Source: Saltatorellus ferox (lineage in GTDB: Bacteria > Planctomycetota > UBA1135 > GCA-002686595). From it: a DNA stretch of 64,000 nt. The position numbers and the translations under genes are program-made. The stretch lies in NCBI GenBank assembly GCA_007751475.1, contig CP036434.1:2232001-2296000 (forward strand). Reading direction: 5' to 3'. Shown piece by piece: positions 17,963 to 26,287 of the stretch; position 1 is the stretch's first letter, and each line of letters starts with the position of its first letter. Under the pieces are notes generated by a model. The model searched no databases and was not told the DNA's origin. It was given only the letters and a program-made list of their open reading frames with translations.

Positions 17963-19100
17963 CGGCGGTGTAGGAGCTCGCGAGCTGCGACCGAAGGCGG
18001 CCCAGGTGGTGATTCTGGAGGGCGCGCTTTCGCGCGGTCTCGCCGAGCTCGTGCCGGAAAGCCTCGTCGGCCAGGCGGTCGAGGGCCTGGATCACGGCGT
18101 CCACGTCGCCGGGGGGCGTGAAGAGCGCAGCGTCGCGGCCCACCAGCTCGGCCACGCCGCCGGGGTCGGCGACGGTCGCGGCGCGGCCGCAGGCGAGGGA
18201 CTCCAGCAGCGCGACCGGGATCAGCTCGGTCGCCGAGTGCAGGGCGAAGGCGTCGATACGGCCGAAGAAGCCGGGCGCGTCGAGGACTCGGCGGCGTACG
18301 AAGAGCACATCAGAGCCCTTCGACTCCTCCCGAAGAGACGGGTAGAGGGAGCCGTCGCCGACGAGCATGAGGGCAGTCGGGCGGCCGCTGGCGTGGCGCC
18401 TCTGGACGGCATCGATCAAGACGCGATGGTCCTTGCCGGGCTCCGCCCGCATGAGCGAACCCACGAGCAGGGTGCCGGGGTCGGGGAGGCGGGCGCTGCG
18501 CCAGGAGGACTGGACGTTCTGGGGGTGAAAGCGCTGGGTGTCGACGGCGGCGGCGCGCAAGACGGGGGTGGCGCCGGCGGCGTGCCAGGGAGCCAGCAGG
18601 GCAGGGCTGGCCACGAAGAACTCATCGACCTCGCTGAGGTCGAGGGACGGTTCGCTACGGGCGCCGAAGACGCGGCCGAGCAGACCCCTGGGCTCCCGGG
18701 CAGGGATCAGGGGCGCGTCGAACAGCTGGGTGACGACGCGGAGCGCGCCCTTCGTGCCGGAGATCGTGTGGCGCCTGGCGGCGAGCGCCAGCGGAAGGTC
18801 GGCCGCGCGATAGACGAGGAGAGTCTGGGCGGAGCGTGACTCGGCCAGGTCGGCCAGGCGTTTCGCGCGGACGGCCGTGCTCTCGCCCAGGAGGCCAAGG
18901 AAGTGGGCGGGGGTCGCGGGCGCGAGGAAGTCGCGTTCGACGTCGAGAGGGCGCTCGGTGAGAACGATCTCGTCGGAGGCCTGATCCATGCGCTCATGAC
19001 GCACGAGCTCGATGACGAAGCGCTGGATGCCGCCGACGCCCTGGTCCGGAAGGAGGTGCAGGACGCGAACGTCTTGCATGGGGGCGGAAGCGGAAGGCAT
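17955..19100 (-). CDS. Glycosyltransferase family 4-like protein
   Basis: The product has 381 residues. The N-terminus begins VRVLHLLPDQGVGGIQRFV, with the GGxQxxV loop of GT-B group 1 transferases. The C-terminal half carries LLVGSLMRAEPGKDHRVLIDAV, LMLVGDGSLYPSLR and the nucleotide-sugar binding ELIPVALLESLACGRAATVADPGGVAELV (an E-x7-E-like arrangement). It should transfer a sugar from a nucleotide donor to a glycan or lipid. Donor and acceptor cannot be predicted. It lies 17 bp downstream of the SGNH-hydrolase gene on the same strand, a pairing that fits surface polysaccharide synthesis and modification. Confidence 0.85.
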   Translation of the reverse strand: MPSASAPMQDVRVLHLLPDQGVGGIQRFVIELVRHERMDQASDEIVLTERPLDVERDFLAPATPAHFLGLLGESTAVRAKRLADLAESRSAQTLLVYRAADLPLALAARRHTISGTKGALRVVTQLFDAPLIPAREPRGLLGRVFGARSEPSLDLSEVDEFFVASPALLAPWHAAGATPVLRAAAVDTQRFHPQNVQSSWRSARLPDPGTLLVGSLMRAEPGKDHRVLIDAVQRRHASGRPTALMLVGDGSLYPSLREESKGSDVLFVRRRVLDAPGFFGRIDAFALHSATELIPVALLESLACGRAATVADPGGVAELVGRDAALFTPPGDVDAVIQALDRLADEAFRHELGETARKRALQNHHLGRLRSQLASSYTAAT

Positions 19101-19117
19101 CTTTTGGGGGGTCGGGG

Positions 19118-20332
19118 TCAGAGGAGGCCGAGTCGATGGAGTTCGGCAGCGAGGGTCGTCGCCAGGAGCGCGGTGCCGTCGTTGGAGAGGTGGACGCTGT
19201 CGGCGAAGAGAGTTTGCTGGCCGGTTTCCGCGACCTGCGCGGCGGCGGCGGCCTCGAGAACGGGCTTCAGTTCGACCAGGGGGACGCCGCGCTCCTTGGC
19301 CACCGTGCGGACGATCTCGGTCATCCGGCCCTGGGCGGCGCGACGAGTCTTGCCGGAATCGAGGTGCTCTCCCTCCGGATCGGGGGAAAAGATGCCCTGG
19401 GTCATGAGCACCGGGCGCGCGCCATGGGCTTCTGCGACGGCCAGGAGGGATACGAGGTTGCGCTGGAAGTTGATGAAGCCCGTCTCGGGAGGAGAGCGGA
19501 GTTCGGGAGGAAGCTCACGGCGCGCGAGAGCCAGGCCGGTTTCGCCGGGCGGGACGACCTTGGTGACGTAGCCGAGATCGGCGCGCTGGCTGAGGTAGTC
19601 CGTCGCGTACTTGCGCCACGCGAGGTAGAGCATGCTCTTCTCCAGAATGGGTTCGATCGGAGAGGGGCGGTAGGTGGACCAGCTGAGCCGGTAGTGACGG
19701 TTGTCGAAGGTCGGGTCGGGCCAGAGAGCGCACTCGGCATCGTTCGTCGAGAGATAGATGAGTACGATGTCGGGCCGGTAGGGGAGGACGCGGAAGGCGA
19801 GGTTGCCGAGGGACTCGAAGCTGTTGAACGAGGGAACGCCCGCGTTGATGACGTCGACCGCGCGCGGACTGAGTTCGTCGGAGAGGATCGCCTGGAGGCG
19901 CGCGGGCCAGGCAAACTCGTCTTTCGTGGGGCCGGTGCCGTAGGTGCTGGAGCCGCCGATGCAGGCGATACGGAGGCCGCCTTCGGGCTTCGCGAGTGGG
20001 ACCTCGGCGCCGCGGAAGCCCGCCGAGTTGTGGGAGACCTCCTTCTTCCTGGGGTTGCCGTATCTGCCCGGCTTGGGCGTGAGGATCAGGTAGGGGTGGG
20101 GCTCGAACTTTTGGTGCTCGAGGCTCGTGAGGTAGACGGGGTCGAGCGTTTCGCGCTTCAGGCCGGGGATCTCGAGGAACCTCGGGACCGTCTCGAAGAG
20201 CGCGAGGAACGCGATCAGCACGAGAAACAGCTTGCCGAGAACGCGGCCGAGGACGGCGCCGCTGTCTCCGCGGCGTGCGCCGGGCAGACGGCCGAGAGAG
20301 GCGTGACAACTTCTGGGGGAGACGGTGCGCAT
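19118..20332 (-). CDS. Membrane-anchored SGNH/GDSL-type hydrolase
   Basis: The product has 404 residues from the ATG at 20332; an upstream ATG at 20383 would overlap the divergent NUDIX gene and is less likely. One N-terminal membrane helix (KLFLVLIAFLALFE) anchors the protein. The SGNH blocks are visible: block I IGGSSTYGTG (nucleophile Ser), block II-like NAGVPSFNSF, block III STND, and block V DSVHLSNDG with the Asp-x-x-His dyad. The family includes carbohydrate esterases and acyltransferase-like enzymes acting on polysaccharides. The partner glycosyltransferase gene downstream suggests O-acetyl or acyl modification of a surface glycan. Confidence 0.82.
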   Translation of the reverse strand: MRTVSPRSCHASLGRLPGARRGDSGAVLGRVLGKLFLVLIAFLALFETVPRFLEIPGLKRETLDPVYLTSLEHQKFEPHPYLILTPKPGRYGNPRKKEVSHNSAGFRGAEVPLAKPEGGLRIACIGGSSTYGTGPTKDEFAWPARLQAILSDELSPRAVDVINAGVPSFNSFESLGNLAFRVLPYRPDIVLIYLSTNDAECALWPDPTFDNRHYRLSWSTYRPSPIEPILEKSMLYLAWRKYATDYLSQRADLGYVTKVVPPGETGLALARRELPPELRSPPETGFINFQRNLVSLLAVAEAHGARPVLMTQGIFSPDPEGEHLDSGKTRRAAQGRMTEIVRTVAKERGVPLVELKPVLEAAAAAQVAETGQQTLFADSVHLSNDGTALLATTLAAELHRLGLL

Positions 20333-20361
20333 GGGCCCCGAATCGTAGAGACTTGGGGGCC

Positions 20362-21912
20362 ATGGGAAAGACACGAATTGCAACGGCTGCGCTGGTCACG
20401 CGCGGATCGGGACACGGCGTCGAAGTGCTCTGTGTCCGTCGGAATCCGATCCTTCGATTCTTCGGAGGCTACTGGGCGTTTCCGGGCGGCGGCGTCGACC
20501 TTGCGGACCATGACGGCGAGCCAGATGCAGACGTGGCTCACCAGCGGTGCTCGTTCCGGGAACTGTTCGAGGAAGTGGGTCTGCTGGATGCGCGGCTGGC
20601 GCCCGCAGGGTCGCTGCGCGCGGGACTTCTGGAGCGGGACAGTGCGCCTGCGAGCCGGGCCTTCCGTGGCTACCTCGATGGGGCCGTGGAGGTCCTGGAG
20701 GCGGCTGTTCCCTTTGCGCGTCTGACGACGCCGCCGTTCGCGCCCGTGCTTTACCGGACGCGCTTCGTGCACGTGGCGCTGGAGAGTCTCGACCTCGGAG
20801 GCCTGGGAGCATCTGGGTGGGAGCCGGAGGTGATCGAGGGAGAGCTGGTGGAGGGCTCGTTCTGGACGCCCGCCGAGCTACTCGCGTCCTGGACGCGGGG
20901 CGAGCGCCTTGTCGCACCGCCCGTGGTGTTCATGCTGGAGCACCTCGCAGAGCTGGGGCTGGAAGGCTTCCTGGAGGAGATGCCGGGGCTGGCGGCGGGC
21001 CTGGAAGCGGGCAAGCTCCATCCGATCCGGAATGTGCCCGGGATCATCATGGCTCCGCTGGCGACGAAGACGCTGCCGCCGGCCACGACGACGAACTGCT
21101 ACCTAGTGGGTGAGGAGCGCTTCTTCGCGGTCGATCCCGCGCCGGTGGACGAGGCGGAGCAGGCGCGGCTCTTCGATCTGATCGACGAGCGGATCGCGGG
21201 AGAGGGTGGGGAAGCGCCGCGGGATTTCGTCGGCGTGCTCCTGACCCATCACCACCCCGATCACGTGGGAGCCGTGGAGGCGACGGCGCGGCGCTACGAC
21301 GTACCGGTGCTGGCGCACGAGGAGACGTTCGCGCGGCTCGCGCTATCGGTCGAGAACCAGCGTCCCTTGAACGATGGCGTGAAGCTGCCGCTCGGCACCG
21401 CGCCGGACGGAACCCCTGGCTGGGTGCTCACCGCTCACCACACGCCGGGCCATGCCCCGGGTCACCTCGTGTTCACCGAGTCGCGCTACGGAGCGATGAT
21501 CGCGGGAGATCTCGTCTCGACGGTGTCGACGATCGTGATCGATCCGCCGGAGGGGAACATGGGGCAATACCTGGAGAGCCTGGAGCGGGCGGCGTCCCTC
21601 CTGGGCGAGAACGCGGTGCTACACCCGGCCCATGGCCCGGTGGCGAGCGACGGCCGGACGCTGCTGCACCGCTACGTGGAGCACCGCCAGCGCCGCGAGG
21701 ATGCGCTTGTGAAGGCGCTGGAGGAGGGCGTGTCGGAAGAGTCGGATCTGGTCGCCCGCGTTTACGCCGACGTGGAAGCGCATCTCCACCCGATCGCAGC
21801 GAGGTCGCTGCGAGCGGGTCTGGAGAAGCTGGCCGAAGAGGGTCGAGCCGAGGAGCTGAGTTCCACGCGGTGGACGTCCGGGAGCGCCGGTCAGTGCCCG
21901 CCCGCCAGGTAG
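20362..21912 (+). CDS. NUDIX hydrolase fused to a LACTB2-like metallo-beta-lactamase-fold hydrolase
   Basis: The product has 516 residues. Residues 1-200 form a NUDIX domain with WAFPGGGV and the REL-x-EE-x-G box (RELFEEVGLL, 66-75) after an expanded loop of about 20 residues. Residues 225-445 form a metallo-beta-lactamase domain: THHHPDH (295-301), HTPGHAPGH (360-368), AGD (Asp 383) and a late His in HPAHGP. The C-terminus is a winged-helix-like segment typical of LACTB2. The NUDIX half resembles the NUDT19-like CoA/diphosphate group, and the other half LACTB2-type endoribonuclease or thioesterase. Joint action on acyl-CoA or on nucleotides is possible but inferred. I chose the start from the NUDIX N-terminus. 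It diverges from the SGNH gene with 29 bp between starts. Confidence 0.88.
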   Translation: MGKTRIATAALVTRGSGHGVEVLCVRRNPILRFFGGYWAFPGGGVDLADHDGEPDADVAHQRCSFRELFEEVGLLDARLAPAGSLRAGLLERDSAPASRAFRGYLDGAVEVLEAAVPFARLTTPPFAPVLYRTRFVHVALESLDLGGLGASGWEPEVIEGELVEGSFWTPAELLASWTRGERLVAPPVVFMLEHLAELGLEGFLEEMPGLAAGLEAGKLHPIRNVPGIIMAPLATKTLPPATTTNCYLVGEERFFAVDPAPVDEAEQARLFDLIDERIAGEGGEAPRDFVGVLLTHHHPDHVGAVEATARRYDVPVLAHEETFARLALSVENQRPLNDGVKLPLGTAPDGTPGWVLTAHHTPGHAPGHLVFTESRYGAMIAGDLVSTVSTIVIDPPEGNMGQYLESLERAASLLGENAVLHPAHGPVASDGRTLLHRYVEHRQRREDALVKALEEGVSEESDLVARVYADVEAHLHPIAARSLRAGLEKLAEEGRAEELSSTRWTSGSAGQCPPAR

Positions 21913-23768
21913 AACAGATCGACGCCCATCGATTCGAACAGCGTCGTCAGTAGCACCAGAGCGATACTGACGAGCGCGGCGGCGGCGAACACGGACGCGC
22001 CCGCGAGCATCGTGTCGTTGTCGCCGTCCTCGCGCCGGGAAGCCCTCTCCTCGTCGTTCTTGCCGGCGGTGTAGACGCGCATCACGACCCACTTGATCAT
22101 CCCGCCGAGGAAGATCGCCGCCGATGCTGGCACCCCGATCAGCATGCCGATGCCGAACCCGAACAGTGACGGCATCCACGCTGCTGTCTTCGGCCAAACC
22201 GTCAGGAACGCGTAGAAGGAGCCGATCACGCTCACGAGTACGATCGCCCAGATCAGCTCCGACGACGGGCTGAACCCGCCTGCCGCCGTCTCTCCCATCG
22301 CCGCCCAGATGGTCGCACCTGGCGCGGGAAGGGAACTCTCCGCGCCGATGCCGAGCTGTTCCAGAAGCAGGTTCAGGATCGGGATCGACGCGATCGCGCC
22401 CACCGCCGTACCCACGAACTGCACCGAGGTCTGGTGCGTGGGGTTGGCGTCGACGAGGTAGCCCGTGCGGTAGTCCTGCATCATGTCCACCGCGGTGCTC
22501 GCGAGCGTTCCGCCGACGACCGCCATGCCGAGCATCGCGAGCACGCGGTACTCCCCGATGTCATCGGAGATGAGCCAGAAGAACGCGGACAGCAGCACGA
22601 TCGCCACGAGGCGCACGGGGTTGATGTCCGTATCGCCGGTCACGCGCCCGTTCACCACGCACATCGGCCAGGCCACCGCCGCGACGATCGCTGATACGTG
22701 GTACGGCATGTGAAAGACCGACTTGGCCAGGATGGCCACCGTGATCGCCCCTGCGAGGAACATCAGCCCGAAGAGCGGGAATCGGCCCTTGGGCGTTGCG
22801 TGGTGCGTCACGCCCGGCGTGAAGCCCGAGGGAACCACGGCGGGCTGGCGATAGAAGTAGGCGAACAGGATGGTCGCGAACGTCGGGATCGTCAGCACGG
22901 CGATCGCGGTCCATTTCACCCAGTCGCCGGTTTCCCCTTCGAGCGCTCCGCCTGCCAGTCCGTCGACGATCAGAAAGGGCGTGACGAGTGCGCCGAGCAG
23001 CATCCCGATCCCGACCCGCGGGCCGACGACGATGCCGATGCCGTAGTACAGGGGATCGATCCCGACGCCCATGTCGTGACCGCCCAGCTTGAAGTTCAGG
23101 TCACCGACGAGCGCGTGCCCACCCCTCGAGCCGGTGATCTTCGACGGGATCGTCAGCACCGAAGCGATCAGGCCCCAGAAGGTGAGAAGCCACACCGGCC
23201 GGTTTCGCTCGCCCGGCGCCAGCTCCCTCGCGACCGAGGTCTGGATGACCGCGCACGCGGTGCCCGACGGAAAGAAGTACCCGACCATCGATCTGCGCAC
23301 CGATGAACCGACGATCGCTCCCATCCAGCCCATCCCGATGAACAGGATGATGAGCTGCCACGTGGGCGGCCGAAACGTTGGATCGACGATGTACACGGCC
23401 GCGTAGTTCGCGACCGCGAAGCCGACGCTGCCGCCCGCGCTCGCCATCGTCTGGCCGAGGTTCAGCGTGTGCACCGATGTTCGCTGGCCGCTGATCACCT
23501 TCAGCACGGCGAACGCCGCGAGCACCGCCACGATCGACCCGGTGTCGCCCCAGCCGATCAAGAGCGTCGTGTAGATGTTCGTGGAGGCCAGGGCTGCCGC
23601 CAGCACGGCGAAGGTGATCCACGCGCCAGGGCTGAGGGTCGGGAAGACACGCGAATCCGGGCCCGAGGTTCCGTAGTACACGGAGCCGGCGGCCGGGGCG
23701 TGGGGGACTTCAGCCGGGCCGCCCTGGGGAGGCAAAGGGGGCGGGCCGCTCGGGAATGATTCGCTCAT
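21891..23768 (-). CDS. OPT-family oligopeptide/metal-chelate transporter
   Basis: The product has 625 residues. A Pro-rich cytoplasmic N-terminus is followed by about 14 hydrophobic helices. Diagnostic segments include ALASTNIYTTLLIGWGDTGS near the first helix, FFPSGTACAVIQTS, and LGGMIKWVVMRVY near the end. This matches the bacterial branch of the OPT superfamily (PF03169), which imports peptides or metal-peptide chelates by proton symport; the actual substrate is not determinable. The 3' end overlaps the end of the convergent NUDIX-MBL gene by 22 bp. Confidence 0.87.
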   Translation of the reverse strand: MSESFPSGPPPLPPQGGPAEVPHAPAAGSVYYGTSGPDSRVFPTLSPGAWITFAVLAAALASTNIYTTLLIGWGDTGSIVAVLAAFAVLKVISGQRTSVHTLNLGQTMASAGGSVGFAVANYAAVYIVDPTFRPPTWQLIILFIGMGWMGAIVGSSVRRSMVGYFFPSGTACAVIQTSVARELAPGERNRPVWLLTFWGLIASVLTIPSKITGSRGGHALVGDLNFKLGGHDMGVGIDPLYYGIGIVVGPRVGIGMLLGALVTPFLIVDGLAGGALEGETGDWVKWTAIAVLTIPTFATILFAYFYRQPAVVPSGFTPGVTHHATPKGRFPLFGLMFLAGAITVAILAKSVFHMPYHVSAIVAAVAWPMCVVNGRVTGDTDINPVRLVAIVLLSAFFWLISDDIGEYRVLAMLGMAVVGGTLASTAVDMMQDYRTGYLVDANPTHQTSVQFVGTAVGAIASIPILNLLLEQLGIGAESSLPAPGATIWAAMGETAAGGFSPSSELIWAIVLVSVIGSFYAFLTVWPKTAAWMPSLFGFGIGMLIGVPASAAIFLGGMIKWVVMRVYTAGKNDEERASRREDGDNDTMLAGASVFAAAALVSIALVLLTTLFESMGVDLFYLAGGH

Positions 23769-23828
23769 TCTGCCATTGAACCGATCGACGCCGTGGGACG
23801 CCAGCGGCGACCGTTTGCAGCCTCCCGA

Positions 23829-25151
23829 TCATTCCTCGGCTGCGCGCGGGCTCGTGCTGTCATCGGCCTTCGCCATCTCGGCGAACACGCGGGCTGCGGG
23901 CCGGTAGCCGACGTAGGCCGAGAACCAGTTGATCAGCACGACGAGCCGCGAGCGGAAGCCGATCAGGAAGATGAGGTGGATGAAGAGCCAGGCCATCCAG
24001 GCCAGGAATCCGCTGAGGTGCCTGCCGCGGAAATTGGCCACGGCGGAGGCCCGACCGATCGTCGCCATCGAACCCTTGTCGGTGTAGTGAAAGGCCTCGG
24101 TCCCGCGACTCTTCATGAGCCGCTGGATCTGGTCGCCCGCGTGTCGGCCCATCTGCATTGCGGCAGGAGCGACTCCAGGGATCTGCGCCCCGTACTGTTC
24201 GAAGTGCGCCGCGTCTCCGATCACGAAGACCTCCGGATGCCCGGGCATGGAGAGGTCCCGCTCGACCTGCACTCTCCCCGCGCGATCCGTCTTCGCACCT
24301 GTGGCGCCGAGCATCCTGGACGCCTGGACACCGGCGGCCCAGAGGACCGTCTTCGCTGGCAGGAACTCCGCTTCTCCGATGGTCACGCCCTCTTCGGTGA
24401 TGTTGGAGACCATGGCGCCCTTGCGCACGGTCACGCCGAGCGACCGCAGCTGATCCTCTGCCTTCTCGGAGAGGTCTTCGGGGTAGGCGAGCAGAACCCT
24501 CGGGCCGCCCTCGATCAAGAGGACCTCCGTTCCGCGCGGATCGAAGTGTCGAAAGTCCTTGTCGAGGATCTTGCGCGAGAGTTCCGCCAGCGCACCCGCC
24601 AGCTCCACGCCCGTCGGTCCCGCGCCCACGACGACCATCCGAAGCCAGGCGCGCTGCTCCTCCGCGTCATCGGTGACCTCCGCACTCTCGAACGCGCGGA
24701 GCACCTTCGCCCGGATCTCGTGCGCGTCCTCCAGGGTCTTCAGGCCGGGGGCGACCGCGCCCCACTGGTCGTTGCCGAAGTACGAATGGGTGGCTCCGGT
24801 GGCGATGACCAGATAGTCGTATCCGAGGCTTCGATCGCCCATGGCGATCGTCTTCGTCTCGGGGTCGATTGCGGTCACCTCCGCGTAGCGAACCTCGGTG
24901 TTCTTTTGCTTGCGCAGGATCCGGCGGATCGGCGAGGCGATGTCCGGTGCCGCCAGCCCCGCCGTGGCCACCTGGTAGAGCAGCGGCTGGAACAGATGGT
25001 GGTTCTGTCGGTCGATGACGACGATCCGGGCCTTGACCTTCCGAAGGGCCTTCGCCGCCGCCAGTCCTCCGAACCCGCCTCCGAGAACGACGATCGTGGG
25101 AAGGGCACTTTCGCCCGCGAATTTCGGCTCTCGTTGGATGGTTGGGGTCAC
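23829..25151 (-). CDS. ndh: Type II NADH:quinone oxidoreductase-like FAD enzyme
   Basis: The product has about 440 residues from the GTG at 25151. An alternative ATG at 25244 adds 31 Arg/Pro-rich residues unlike the family. Two dinucleotide folds are present: FAD VVLGGGFGGLAAA near the N-terminus and NAD(P)H VVVGAGPTGVELAG mid-protein, with QPLLYQVATAGL, YLVIATGA and VFVIGDAAH typical of NDH-2. C-terminal hydrophobic/amphipathic segments (LSGFLAWMAWLFIHLIFLIGF) would place it at the membrane. Expected role: electron transfer from NADH to quinone without proton pumping. It diverges from the PYP cassette, with 290 bp between starts. Confidence 0.87.
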   Translation of the reverse strand: MTPTIQREPKFAGESALPTIVVLGGGFGGLAAAKALRKVKARIVVIDRQNHHLFQPLLYQVATAGLAAPDIASPIRRILRKQKNTEVRYAEVTAIDPETKTIAMGDRSLGYDYLVIATGATHSYFGNDQWGAVAPGLKTLEDAHEIRAKVLRAFESAEVTDDAEEQRAWLRMVVVGAGPTGVELAGALAELSRKILDKDFRHFDPRGTEVLLIEGGPRVLLAYPEDLSEKAEDQLRSLGVTVRKGAMVSNITEEGVTIGEAEFLPAKTVLWAAGVQASRMLGATGAKTDRAGRVQVERDLSMPGHPEVFVIGDAAHFEQYGAQIPGVAPAAMQMGRHAGDQIQRLMKSRGTEAFHYTDKGSMATIGRASAVANFRGRHLSGFLAWMAWLFIHLIFLIGFRSRLVVLINWFSAYVGYRPAARVFAEMAKADDSTSPRAAEE

Positions 25152-25298
25152 CCGGGGAGCATAGGACGGCAGCCGGGGAATCCAGCCGCGCCCGCGCCGA
25201 TCCTGCGGCGTGATTCCGCGCGGCACGGATCGAATGAGGGCCACTCGGATCCGTTCCAGGCCCCGGAAGGCACCGCATACGAGGATATGGCAGCCCGG

Positions 25299-25353
25299 TG
25301 AAGCTATTAAGTGATTTCCCTAATTGGGGCTATGCCTCGAGGCCAATAGCCCC
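25299..25353 (+). promoter_or_regulatory. AT-rich stretch and hairpin upstream of the PYP cassette
   Basis: 25299-25333 (AAGCTATTAAGTGATTTCCC onward) is markedly AT-richer than the surroundings and is a likely promoter region. It runs into an inverted repeat: GGGGCTAT (25326-25333) pairs with ATAGCCCC (25346-25353), and the loop holds the palindrome GCCTCGAGGC. This could be an operator or a 5'-UTR hairpin. I cannot define -10/-35 boxes with confidence. Confidence 0.4.
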
Positions 25354-25441
25354 TGTCAGCCAGGGAAGCAAGTACGCGACGTGCTCGTCAACTGGCTCGG
25401 CCCCAGGCCGACCTCTCATCCAGATCACCCACCCGCACTTC

Positions 25442-25762
25442 ATGGAACCCACTGCCTTCGAAAGTCATGGGGGGTTGGAGCATCAGCTCGCAGCCCTCTA
25501 CCAGGAGCGTGAAACCCTCGAGCAGGTGCTCGGCGTTTCCGACGCCCAGCAGCTCGTGGACATGGTCCAGAGCATGTCTGCCCAGCTCGAGTCGCTGTAC
25601 GCGGAGCGAGAAGCACAGTCGAAGGAAGACGTCCAGGTCTCGCTCAGCTCGCAGCTCGTTCCGCTGGCCTCGGGCCTCTCGGCCGCACTCGGCAAGGTCG
25701 AGGTTTCACTCGAGGGCAAAACCGGCCCGCTGACGTGGCGCATGCGCTGCCGCGCGATCTGA
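25442..25762 (+). CDS. Small coiled-coil protein, first gene of the PYP cassette
   Basis: The product has 106 residues from the ATG at 25442. A GTG at 25298 would extend it through the hairpin region and looks less likely. Residues 12-62 are helical and heptad-like (LEHQLAALYQERETLEQVLG, then QSMSAQLESLYAERE), followed by a short Ser/Leu-rich segment and a C-terminal beta-like tail (VEVSLEGKTGPLTWRMRCR). No known domain is recognised. It lies 64 bp upstream of the PYP homologue on the same strand, so it is a candidate partner or signalling output of the photoreceptor; that is inference from position only. Confidence 0.6.
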   Translation: MEPTAFESHGGLEHQLAALYQERETLEQVLGVSDAQQLVDMVQSMSAQLESLYAEREAQSKEDVQVSLSSQLVPLASGLSAALGKVEVSLEGKTGPLTWRMRCRAI

Positions 25763-25826
25763 TTCGACGACTCGCCACCCACCTGTTTCTGTCGACCCCC
25801 CAAGACTCTTTCCAAACCCCAGCATC

Positions 25827-26249
25827 ATGTCCGCGACTCTCAACACCGCCATGGCCTCCCAGGCCTCCAAGCTTGCCGGCAACAGCTTCTGCGACCCGTC
25901 ACTCGCGCAGAGCATCCCGACCATGTCTCCTGCCGGTATCGACGGCCTCGACTTCGGCGTCGTCAAGGTCGACGACGAAGGCAGCATCCAGCTTTACAAC
26001 AAGTACGAGTCCGAGCTCGGCGGCCGCACCCCGGCTTCCGTGGCCGGCAAGAACTTCTTCACCGAAGTCGCCGTCTGCACGAACAACGCGCTCTTCCGCG
26101 GCATCTTCAAGGAGGGTGTCGAAGCCGGCACGCTGAACCACCTGTTTCCCTACACGTTCACCTACAAGATGAGCCCGACGCCGGTGAAGGTCCACCTCTA
26201 CCGGGACGCTGCGAGCAAGACCAACTGGATCTTCGTGAAGAAAAGCTGA
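25827..26249 (+). CDS. pyp: Photoactive yellow protein homologue (PAS-fold blue-light receptor)
   Basis: The product has 140 residues, about 15 longer at the N-terminus than the 125-residue Halorhodospira PYP. With an offset of 15 it aligns without gaps from the PAS core. Tyr 57 matches Tyr42, Glu 61 matches Glu46 and Arg 67 matches Arg52. Cys 84 in VAVCTNN matches the chromophore-binding Cys69, followed by the conserved Thr. Tyr 109, Phe 111, Tyr 113, Met 115 and Trp 134 match Tyr94, Phe96, Tyr98, Met100 and Trp119. The flanks KNFFTEVA, FKEGVEAG, PYTFTYKMSPTPVKVH and WIFVKK are diagnostic. Known PYPs bind p-coumaric acid through a thioester and enter a photocycle under blue light. Differences: Thr50 is Gly 65, and Pro68 is Val 83, which may tune absorption. 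It sits in a four-gene cassette. Confidence 0.93.
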   Translation: MSATLNTAMASQASKLAGNSFCDPSLAQSIPTMSPAGIDGLDFGVVKVDDEGSIQLYNKYESELGGRTPASVAGKNFFTEVAVCTNNALFRGIFKEGVEAGTLNHLFPYTFTYKMSPTPVKVHLYRDAASKTNWIFVKKS

Positions 26250-26287
26250 GAGCCGCACGTCTTCTAGCTGCTCCAGCAACCGATGAA

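Noticed and set aside
25326..25353. Riboswitch upstream of the PYP cassette
   Set aside because: A single short hairpin with a palindromic loop does not match any riboswitch architecture I know.
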